Source: Sphingobacteriales bacterium (GTDB taxonomy: Bacteria > Bacteroidota > Bacteroidia > Chitinophagales > Chitinophagaceae). From it: 11,894 bases of DNA. Position numbers and translations under genes: made by a program. How positions within the stretch are numbered: the first letter of the stretch is position 1; each line of letters begins with the position of its first letter. The notes below the pieces were generated by a model. The model was not told the DNA's origin, ran no database searches, and saw only the letters and a program-made list of their open reading frames with translations. This document shows, piece after piece, positions 1-5,986 of this stretch. The DNA lies in contig CANHUD010000048.1 in NCBI GenBank assembly GCA_947463665.1, positions 1-11,894 on the forward strand, written 5' to 3'.

Positions 1-648
1 ATCGGAAAACTGGTGCGGCATCTGGAGCAGACCGGCGCATTGAAAAATACGTTGATCTTGTTTTTATCTGATAATGGTGCCTGTGCCGAAAAAGTGAACG
101 TGGAGAAACTGCATGATCCCGCCACGAAGATCGGTGAGCGCGGATCCTACGCCTCTACCGGAGAGAACTGGGCGAATGTGTCGAACACCCCTTACAGATT
201 ATACAAGCACAATACCCATGAGGGCGGTATTTCCAGTCCGCTGATTGCGCACTGGCCGGCAGGTATCAAACCGAAGAAAGGATTTGTGGAAGGGGTTGGG
301 CATGTGATCGATTTAATGCCAACCGCATTAGAGCTGGCCGGTGTTTCGGCAAAACCTTCAGATGGGCGCTCCTTATCGTTTTTATGGAACGGCAAACCGG
401 CAGCGCCTCGGAGTTTATTCTGGGAGCATGAGAGCAACCAGGCTTACCGGGAGGGCAACTGGAAGCTGGTGAAAGAGCAGGATGAGGCGGAGTGGCAGTT
501 GTACGATCTAAAGGCCGATCCGGTAGAGCTTCAGGATTTGTCGAAACAGCAACCCGAGAAAACCCGCGAGATGATTGCCCGGTATGAGGCCTGGGCAAAG
601 CAGGTGGGTGTAAAACCGTTTAAGGGGAAGCCGTACGGGAAAGAATAG
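1..648 (+). CDS. Arylsulfatase-type (S1 family) sulfatase, C-terminal part
   Basis: The frame is open from base 1, so the start and the catalytic formylglycine region lie outside the window; 215 codons remain. Sulfatases of this alkaline-phosphatase-like fold remove sulfate esters, here probably from a polysaccharide in the periplasm (localisation inferred, as the N-terminus is missing). Visible family marks are the metal-site motif LFLSDNG (residues 20-26 of the visible part), a K-x3-H-E-G-G segment (Lys69, His73) that matches the conserved active-site lysine and histidine of S1 sulfatases, then the usual 'HWPAGI' and 'GHVIDLMPTALELAG' segments. The C-terminal subdomain has the 'NWKLVK ... 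WQLYDLKADPVELQDL' pattern typical of the family. It converges on the P450 gene. The substrate cannot be read from this fragment. The family call is firm; the specificity is unknown. Confidence 0.93.
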   Translation: MGKLVRHLEQTGALKNTLILFLSDNGACAEKVNVEKLHDPATKIGERGSYASTGENWANVSNTPYRLYKHNTHEGGISSPLIAHWPAGIKPKKGFVEGVGHVIDLMPTALELAGVSAKPSDGRSLSFLWNGKPAAPRSLFWEHESNQAYREGNWKLVKEQDEAEWQLYDLKADPVELQDLSKQQPEKTREMIARYEAWAKQVGVKPFKGKPYGKE

Positions 649-700
649 AGGGACAGCGGTGTTGCAAAGACAAAGTTGAATCCAAAAATAATTTTGTTTT
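649..700. other. Short convergent intergenic gap, no clear terminator
   Basis: These 52 bases separate the sulfatase stop from the P450 stop. They are rich in A and T runs. A 7-bp inverted repeat (GAATCCA at 678-684, TGGATTC at 710-716) spans the P450 stop with a 25-nt loop that itself contains A5 and T6 runs. This could fold as a weak bidirectional terminator, but it has no G+C-rich stem, so I do not call one. Confidence 0.3.
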
Positions 701-2893
701 TTACTGTAGTGGATTCTGCTCTAATTGCACGGTTATCCTTGTTATGGCATGGAGATCTGCTTCGACTCCATAGTACAGTTTTTCTTCCAGTTCCAGCAGC
801 TGCATGTGCGGGATAAGGGGCAGAAGTTCATCGAGTAGGATACGCATCTCCATACGGGACATAGACATGCCGATGCACTGATGCGGACCTTTCCCGAAAC
901 TCAGGAGTCCCTGAGGAGCTGTTTCGATTTGAAATTTTTCAGGATGTGTGAAGTGAGATGGATCTCTATTTATTTTGCTCAGATTGAGACGGATCCAGTC
1001 TCCTTTTTGAAAAGCAGTACCATTAACCATAGTATCTGCGGATGCTTCCCGAAATATAGCGGCAGTTGTTGTACTGTATCGGATGGTTTCTTCAATGAAT
1101 TTTATTTTGTCGGCCTTATTTATTACCAACTGTGGAATCAGCTGCCTGTTTTCCAGGAGATACTGGCAGAGTCGGCTAAGCAGGTTCGAGAGCGACTCAA
1201 ATCCTCCTCTTCTCATTAGTAGAAAAATATGCGAGGCATCTTCAGCAGAAATAGTTCCCTGAGCTATGTGCTGGCTAAAGTCTTTCAGCATTCCCGGCTT
1301 ATCTCTTTCAGGACGTTGAAGACATTTTTTTAAGAATAATCGGATATTTTCCAAATGCAATTGATCGTTTTGATCTTCTGACTGAATAGAATCCAGTTCT
1401 ATTACTTCTTCGTTTGTGTAACCAAATAGCTCGGAAATAGCAAAAATCGTGAATGGGTCGGTAACGTCTTTTTTAAAATCAATACCCTGGTGAGTGGGCA
1501 ATTGAGCAAGCAGGACACCTGCATGTTGCCTCAGTACTTTTTCCATGGGCATTCGAAAACGGTTTAATGATGCCCGGATCAGTTCAGTATGGAGGGAATG
1601 ACGATCGCCATTAGCAGCCAACAGTGTAAGATAGGGATCGGATTTACGATAAACCTCTATGGTAGAGAATGTTTCAGATTGTTTGAGTATCTGTTCTGCT
1701 GTTTTGAATGATGTTACTTGTATTAAATTCTTTTCCTGGTGGTAAGGGCACGAACCGGCATAGGGCGTGAAACGGACCTGGAGGTAGGTAATCGGGTTTA
1801 CTTCAACGGGTGCTCCATATACTGTAATTTCGCTATCGCCTAGAAGTTGAAAATTATCCATAAATGGAAGGACAACCTGTAGAAGGGCTTTGGCTTCCCA
1901 TCGAACGAGTGACATGCCGATACACTGGTGCATACCATAACCAAAGACGAGATGTTTGCTATGATTGCTATTCAGATCGAGCTGGTCTGGCTGACTGAAT
2001 TTTTCAGGATCCCGGTTAGCAGCCAGGATATTCAGCCATATTCGTTCTCCGGCCTGCATCATCTGACCACCTACCTCAACATCTTTCACCACACTACGCT
2101 GGATAAAAGTGGTAGGTGGTTTTAGTCTCAGTACTTCTTCAATAAATTTGAGCTGGTTTTTGGTATTACCTTTTAGTTCCTGCCATTGATGAGGATTTTT
2201 CAACAGGAATTCCATCACCCTCCCCAGTGCGATGGTGCTGGTATCTATACCGGCAAACCAAAGCAGGGTCAACAAAAAGAGAGCTTCCTCCTGATCTATC
2301 ACTTCATCTTTCGTCCAATGTTTTACAGTAGCGAGTAATCCAGATTCAGGTCTCTCGTCTTTCGCCAGTAACTGAGCCAAGTATGGCTGCAATCGGTCTT
2401 TAAACCCCTCATCATGAGGCAGAATACCTACCTGATCGGCCATTGCCTGCAATTCTACCTCTGTGAGTCCATAAAAGGATCCCATCACCTTAAAAGCCAT
2501 TGCATCGCAAAATTCCACACGAAAATCAAAGGACTCGTATCTGGGCATGGAATACAGAAGATCCGTAGCAATCTGCGCGATCTGCTTTTCCAATCCGGCC
2601 TTGTGCGTGGCAATGAATTCCCGAAGGCGCTTTGCCATACTATCATGAGCCTCACCACCTGCGGATAACAATATATGATGCGGATCTACCTCATCGTAGC
2701 AGGGACTGGTGTGGAAGGACAGATCATCGGCCAGAATGGCCTTTACTTCTTCGTAACGGGAAAATTCCTTACCCGCAGGTCGGCCGCTAAACGGGCAACT
2801 GGCGGGAGGAGCAGCCGACTGAATAGATTTACGATGATGGAAAATTTTTCTATAAATCGGACGAATTATTTTTTTCAGACGTTTCAGATTCAT
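701..2893 (-). CDS. Tandem double cytochrome P450 (two P450 domains in one polypeptide)
   Basis: The 730-residue protein contains two full P450 domains in series; a usual bacterial P450 is one domain of about 400 residues. Domain 1 (about 33-380) has the I-helix motif AGIDTS (214-219), ExxR at Glu253-Arg256 and the heme loop FGYGMHQCIG with ligand Cys324. Domain 2 (about 381-725) has a diverged I-helix GGFES (563-567), ExxR at Glu602-Arg605 and FGKGPHQCIG with Cys673. Each domain begins with a similar Ser-Cys-Pro-aromatic motif (32-35 and 381-384). Residues 292-351 and 641-700 align without gaps with about 26 identities in 60, and the two cysteines are exactly 349 residues apart, so this is an internal duplication. 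The N-terminus (4-22) is strongly basic with no signal peptide, suggesting a cytoplasmic, possibly membrane-associated enzyme. It lies 9 nt downstream of the sulfotransferase and in the same frame, so co-expression is likely. No redox partner is in view. Both hemes look bindable; the substrate is unknown. Confidence 0.93.
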   Translation of the reverse strand: MNLKRLKKIIRPIYRKIFHHRKSIQSAAPPASCPFSGRPAGKEFSRYEEVKAILADDLSFHTSPCYDEVDPHHILLSAGGEAHDSMAKRLREFIATHKAGLEKQIAQIATDLLYSMPRYESFDFRVEFCDAMAFKVMGSFYGLTEVELQAMADQVGILPHDEGFKDRLQPYLAQLLAKDERPESGLLATVKHWTKDEVIDQEEALFLLTLLWFAGIDTSTIALGRVMEFLLKNPHQWQELKGNTKNQLKFIEEVLRLKPPTTFIQRSVVKDVEVGGQMMQAGERIWLNILAANRDPEKFSQPDQLDLNSNHSKHLVFGYGMHQCIGMSLVRWEAKALLQVVLPFMDNFQLLGDSEITVYGAPVEVNPITYLQVRFTPYAGSCPYHQEKNLIQVTSFKTAEQILKQSETFSTIEVYRKSDPYLTLLAANGDRHSLHTELIRASLNRFRMPMEKVLRQHAGVLLAQLPTHQGIDFKKDVTDPFTIFAISELFGYTNEEVIELDSIQSEDQNDQLHLENIRLFLKKCLQRPERDKPGMLKDFSQHIAQGTISAEDASHIFLLMRRGGFESLSNLLSRLCQYLLENRQLIPQLVINKADKIKFIEETIRYSTTTAAIFREASADTMVNGTAFQKGDWIRLNLSKINRDPSHFTHPEKFQIETAPQGLLSFGKGPHQCIGMSMSRMEMRILLDELLPLIPHMQLLELEEKLYYGVEADLHAITRITVQLEQNPLQ

Positions 2894-2902
2894 AAAGTCA
2901 GA

Positions 2903-3958
2903 TTAGCGGATAGATATTCGTTTTTTTATGTAGCGCTTACACTTTTGAAGGAATGTTTTACCAGCTGGAGTATCGGCTGGCTGCTTCTCTTGTGCATGCT
3001 GCGTAAGAAAATGAATCAGAATATCCAGTTGTTTGGGCTCAAATGTCAGCTTTTCAGGTACACTAAATTCTGGTAGAATTTCTTTGTGTAATTGCTGTTT
3101 TACAGGCAGTAAAGCATTGATTCGTCCAAGATAAGATTCATTTTCATGCCAGATCATTTCTTGAATTTCTATTGATGGGTACATTTTTTTAATGCTGAGT
3201 TCCGGTAATTCGCGTATCCAGTTGAAACCAATAGACGGTATTTGCGCTCTTGCCGGACCTTGAATGCAGGTTAGCGCATATAATTCTTCATATGAGAGGG
3301 AACGATTGATTCTACTGACTTCAGGAGTTTTTAAAGAGTTTTCGGGTAGCTGCAGCCAGTTGATCAGGGGAGTGATCATGTCATCTTTAGTAACTTCATA
3401 ATTAAGTAGCGTTAACTTGCAAAAAGGATGAAGACTTATAAAATCGAGAAACTGTGAAACTTTTTTGAAAGAACTTTCTTTCGTAAAAAAAGAATACGCG
3501 TTATTATCTGGCAATGATTCAATAAATCCCGTTTTAATTCGTTGGTTTAATCTTGAAACGATTCGCTCAATAGGAGATCGAATCAAAAGAAGAAAATGGA
3601 TTTCACTGAATCCTAAACTATTTATGTACTGTAATTCCTGGTTAATTTTCTCTGGTGATTCGTCCAGAGATATTATTATTCTTTCAAAAATGATCTCCGC
3701 AGATAAAAGAACCGAATGTGTCTGATGCTTCAAAGATTCCGGCAAAATTGACTGAATGGTATTTTTTGATGAAAACAATTCCTGTGCATTGGTCTCAAAC
3801 GTATTGATGGTCTGAACACCTTTTATTTCACCGGGTGGCAAAGGGTATTCAATGCCGTTAGCCATTAGCATCTGTGCATTCAGGCTGAAAATCTTCTGAA
3901 TCCACTTAGAACCTGTCTTAGTCTGGCCGATATGAAGATATAATCTTTTGCTATTCAC
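2903..3958 (-). CDS. PAPS-dependent sulfotransferase family protein
   Basis: The 351-residue protein is expected to transfer a sulfuryl group from 3'-phosphoadenosine-5'-phosphosulfate to an acceptor hydroxyl or amine in the cytoplasm. The 5'-phosphosulfate loop is at residues 8-24 (LHIGQTKTGSKWIQ, with Lys14 and Ser17). The 3'-phosphate motif is at 127-135 (Arg127, Pro129, Arg132, Ser135). The rest is poorly conserved. The C-terminus is polybasic: 8 of the last 18 residues are Lys or Arg. The start is GTG at 3958-3956. The frame is closed by TAG at 3967-3965, and the next internal Met (residue 30) would remove the PAPS loop, so GTG is the only reasonable choice. It opens the leftward cassette and ends 9 nt before the double P450, which suggests that oxidation and sulfonation act in one pathway. 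G+C is low: 55 of 180 bases at 3421-3600, about 31%, against 93 of 180 at 4201-4380 in the neighbouring gene. The acceptor is unknown. Confidence 0.85.
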   Translation of the reverse strand: MNSKRLYLHIGQTKTGSKWIQKIFSLNAQMLMANGIEYPLPPGEIKGVQTINTFETNAQELFSSKNTIQSILPESLKHQTHSVLLSAEIIFERIIISLDESPEKINQELQYINSLGFSEIHFLLLIRSPIERIVSRLNQRIKTGFIESLPDNNAYSFFTKESSFKKVSQFLDFISLHPFCKLTLLNYEVTKDDMITPLINWLQLPENSLKTPEVSRINRSLSYEELYALTCIQGPARAQIPSIGFNWIRELPELSIKKMYPSIEIQEMIWHENESYLGRINALLPVKQQLHKEILPEFSVPEKLTFEPKQLDILIHFLTQHAQEKQPADTPAGKTFLQKCKRYIKKRISIR

Positions 3959-3964
3959 GATAAC

Positions 3965-4000
3965 CTAACGAATTAGCCTACAAAATATTACAGATTTCAT
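3965..4000 (-). CDS. Possible 11-codon leader ORF upstream of the sulfotransferase
   Basis: An ATG at 4000-3998 sits 7 nt after a strong Shine-Dalgarno and encodes MKSVIFCRLIR before TAG at 3967-3965. It is in the same frame as the sulfotransferase, whose GTG start follows after only two further codons. It may be a translated leader that delivers ribosomes to the GTG start by reinitiation. Alternatively it is the original start of the sulfotransferase, interrupted by a nonsense codon and rescued by GTG. It is too short to judge by coding statistics; support comes only from the ribosome-binding site and the geometry. Confidence 0.35.
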   Translation of the reverse strand: MKSVIFCRLIR

Positions 4001-4005
4001 TAACA

Positions 4006-4013
4006 CACCTCCT
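4006..4013 (-). promoter_or_regulatory. Strong Shine-Dalgarno before the leader ORF
   Basis: On the minus strand AGGAGGTG is followed by TGTTA and the ATG at 4000, which puts AGGAGG 7 nt from the start codon. The eight bases match the usual complement of the 16S rRNA 3' end. The other full-length genes in this window (trpB2, porin, cupin, Gfo) have no comparable site, as is usual in Bacteroidota, so it stands out. Confidence 0.6.
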
Positions 4014-4018
4014 ATTTC

Positions 4019-4056
4019 CTGAAAATTCAGACTGGTTTCGTATATTGAATATTCAA
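4019..4056. promoter_or_regulatory. Palindromes in the divergent sulfotransferase/Gfo promoter region
   Basis: The 114-bp divergent gap (3959-4072) must carry the promoters for both the leftward cassette and the rightward Gfo gene. It contains a perfect 12-bp palindrome TTGAATATTCAA at 4045-4056 and an imperfect one, CTGAAAATTCAG, at 4019-4030. Their half-sites are similar (TTGAA/TTCAA and CTGAA/TTCAG), so they could be two operator copies for one dimeric regulator. I find no convincing Bacteroidota -33/-7 (TTTG/TAnnTTTG) pair. AT-rich palindromes arise easily by chance. Confidence 0.3.
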
Positions 4057-4072
4057 CTCAAGGTATTCGCTT

Positions 4073-5359
4073 ATGTCGCACACATCTCGCCGTCGTTTCA
4101 TTGGGCAGTCGGCTCTGGCTGCCGCTTCTTTCTTCATTGTTCCCAGGCATGTTCTCGGTAAGGGTTACACCGCACCGAGCGACCAGTTCACGCTGGGTTT
4201 CATCGGTACAGGCAAGCAGGCCCGTGGCCTGCTCAACCAGTTTCGCAAACAGCCTGTACGGATTCTTTCCGGTTCCGATGTAGATGCCACCAAACTCCAG
4301 TTGTTCAAAAACCTGGCAGAAAAGGCATATGCAGATTTCCCGGGGGTTAAGCCTTCTTCCGGATTCAAAACCTTTGCGGATTACCGCGAATTGCTGGCAG
4401 ATCCCGGCATTGATGGCGTCATCATCGCTACACCAGACCACTGGCATGCCTATCAGGCAGTAAAGGCGGCAGAGGCAAAGAAGCATATTTATCTGGAAAA
4501 ACCGCTGACGCGTACCGTTGCGGAGGGTCGGGCGGTAGTGAAGGCCGTTCAGAAAAATAAGGTGGTTTTACAGACCGGCAGCATGCAACGTTCCTGGGCC
4601 AATTTCAGGAAAGCCTGTGAGCTGGTCCGCAATGGCTATATCGGCCAGATAAAAGAAGTGCTGGTCCATGTGGGCGATCCCGCCATCAAATGTGATTTGG
4701 GAGAGGAAACCAAACCGGCTCATCTGGATTGGGAAGGCTGGGTTGGCCCGGCAGAGTTCCATCCTTTCCATTCGGAACTCTCTCCGCCTGTTGAAAAAGA
4801 TGTATTCCCCAACTGGCGTAAATACCGGGAATATGCCGGTGGTATCCTGTCGGACTGGGGTGCTCATATGTTTGACATTGCCCAGTGGGGATTAGGGATG
4901 GATGAGAGCGGACCGGTGCAGTTTCAGCCACCGGCGGATCCCAAAGCGGTGCGTGGATTATCCATGACCTATGCCAATGGCGTGGTGATGAAACACGAGG
5001 AATTTGGTAAAGGCTTTGGTGTTCGGTTTATAGGAGAGAAAGGGCGGATCGATATTGCGCGGAATTATTTCGACAGTGATCCGGTGAACATCAGCAGTGC
5101 TACGATCCTGGCGGGTGAGACAAGGCTGTATGCATCGGATGATCATTATGCCGACTGGCTGAATGCCTGCAAGAACGGAACATTGCCGATCTGCCATGCG
5201 GAAGTGGGCCATCGATCCAACTCTGTTTGTGCGCTGGCAAACATTGCTTACCAATTGAATCGTCCGCTTACCTGGAATCCGGAAAAAGAAAAATTCAAAG
5301 GCGATAAAGAGGCCAATGCCCTGCTGCTTCCGAATTACCGGGCCGACTGGAAATTATGA
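4073..5359 (+). CDS. Tat-exported Gfo/Idh/MocA family oxidoreductase
   Basis: The 428-residue protein starts with a twin-arginine signal (SRRRFIG at 5-11, then a hydrophobic stretch to about residue 28), so it is probably exported folded with its nicotinamide cofactor. The Rossmann N-terminal domain shows LGFIGTGKQARG (41-52), a conserved PDHWH (121-125) and the family hallmark EKP (142-144). The C-terminal alpha/beta domain carries DWGAHMFDIAQW (261-272), typical of the exported branch common in Bacteroidota and Planctomycetes. Substrates in this family are usually sugars or sugar-like alcohols; some exported relatives are GH109 glycosidases that use NAD catalytically, so a glycosidase role is an alternative. 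It is divergent from the sulfotransferase cassette and overlaps the methyltransferase gene tail-to-tail by 6 bp. The family call is firm; the reaction is not known. Confidence 0.93.
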   Translation: MSHTSRRRFIGQSALAAASFFIVPRHVLGKGYTAPSDQFTLGFIGTGKQARGLLNQFRKQPVRILSGSDVDATKLQLFKNLAEKAYADFPGVKPSSGFKTFADYRELLADPGIDGVIIATPDHWHAYQAVKAAEAKKHIYLEKPLTRTVAEGRAVVKAVQKNKVVLQTGSMQRSWANFRKACELVRNGYIGQIKEVLVHVGDPAIKCDLGEETKPAHLDWEGWVGPAEFHPFHSELSPPVEKDVFPNWRKYREYAGGILSDWGAHMFDIAQWGLGMDESGPVQFQPPADPKAVRGLSMTYANGVVMKHEEFGKGFGVRFIGEKGRIDIARNYFDSDPVNISSATILAGETRLYASDDHYADWLNACKNGTLPICHAEVGHRSNSVCALANIAYQLNRPLTWNPEKEKFKGDKEANALLLPNYRADWKL

Positions 5360-5977
5360 TAAAACGTATACATGAATCGTTTCCTGCTCAACGGGGAACG
5401 ATTCGTGTTTTGACTGATACGGCAACCATTCTTCCAAAAACGAGCGGGCTACGATACGCTCCGGAGTGGATAGTATTACAGTACTCCCTTTTTCCAGGAA
5501 ACGACTGATTATTTTTTTTAGATCAGCGAGCGCTGCAGGCTCATAGTTCACATCGCTGAGAAGCAGCACATCGGCCTCCCACTCATCCGGAATGGAGGCC
5601 CAGCTGGCAATTGCAGTGAATACGTTTTCATAACCATTTAGCTGTGCCGATTGCCTGACGGTTTCAACTGCCTGCTGATTAATATCCGTACAGGTTATTG
5701 TATTGACTATGGGTGCGATTAGCAGAGATGGCAGGCCCAGTCCGCCTGCTATTTCCAGCACGGTTTTGTTTCGAACGATCTCCGGATGCAGGGCCAGCCA
5801 CTGGCATAATCCTAGCCCGGAAGGCCAGATGCGTGACCAGAAGAGATCCGAAGCCGGTGGCGGATCCGGATGCTGCTGGTACCAAATGGACAGCAAAGTT
5901 GGATCCGGTATACGGGCGTTGAAGGTAGCATCTACAAAATGAAACGCTTGTGTACGGAAAATGGGATCCGGCAGCAT
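5354..5977 (-). CDS. Class I SAM-dependent methyltransferase, METTL/Methyltransf_16-like
   Basis: The 207-residue, probably cytoplasmic protein has the SAM-binding motif I as VLEIAGGLGLPS (73-84), an acidic residue at the end of strand 2 (Asp98 in CTDIN), and DVNY at 142-145. The last matches the DxxY-type motif of the Methyltransf_16 group, which includes protein-lysine methyltransferases such as the ETF-beta enzymes. The segment FWSRIWPSGLGL (46-57) also fits that group. By this resemblance the substrate is more likely a protein lysine than a small molecule, but that is inference. The gene begins 9 nt after the pectate lyase stop, in the same frame, so it is probably the third gene of the cupin-lyase operon. 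Three Pro-Asp-Pro motifs in the first 39 residues are all encoded around GGATCC. Its stop overlaps the end of the Gfo gene (5354-5359). Confidence 0.85.
   Translation of the reverse strand: MLPDPIFRTQAFHFVDATFNARIPDPTLLSIWYQQHPDPPPASDLFWSRIWPSGLGLCQWLALHPEIVRNKTVLEIAGGLGLPSLLIAPIVNTITCTDINQQAVETVRQSAQLNGYENVFTAIASWASIPDEWEADVLLLSDVNYEPAALADLKKIISRFLEKGSTVILSTPERIVARSFLEEWLPYQSKHESFPVEQETIHVYVLS
5370..5411. terminator. Probable bidirectional terminator inside the methyltransferase 3' end
   Basis: Bases 5370-5384 pair with 5394-5408 to give a 15-bp stem (two G-T pairs) with a 9-nt loop, followed by T at 5408-5411 on the plus strand. On the minus strand the stem is followed by ATACGTTTTATC, which has a shorter T run. 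The hairpin lies 10 nt beyond the Gfo stop and within the last codons of the methyltransferase. It can end Gfo transcription, and less surely the operon from the other side. Its position in coding sequence explains why no intergenic gap is needed. Confidence 0.65.
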
Positions 5978-5986
5978 AGGGCAAAG

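Noticed and set aside
266..598. 110-residue minus-strand ORF opposite the sulfatase
   Set aside because: It lies within the well-supported sulfatase gene and its translation shows no known motif or family pattern.
701..2893. Double P450 as a frameshift or assembly artefact of two genes
   Set aside because: The frame is continuous, the inter-domain junction has no stop or start-like gap, and the domain spacing is regular. An artefact that keeps frame this cleanly is unlikely, though raw reads could confirm.
1..3958. Sulfatase and sulfotransferase as an opposed functional pair
   Set aside because: The sulfatase is probably periplasmic and glycan-directed, while the sulfotransferase has no export signal. 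They are on opposite strands with different base composition; only proximity links them.
4058..4486. 142-residue minus-strand ORF opposite the Gfo/Idh/MocA gene
   Set aside because: It mirrors the N-terminal coding region of a clear family member; the cysteine-rich translation is typical of antisense reading of GC-rich genes.
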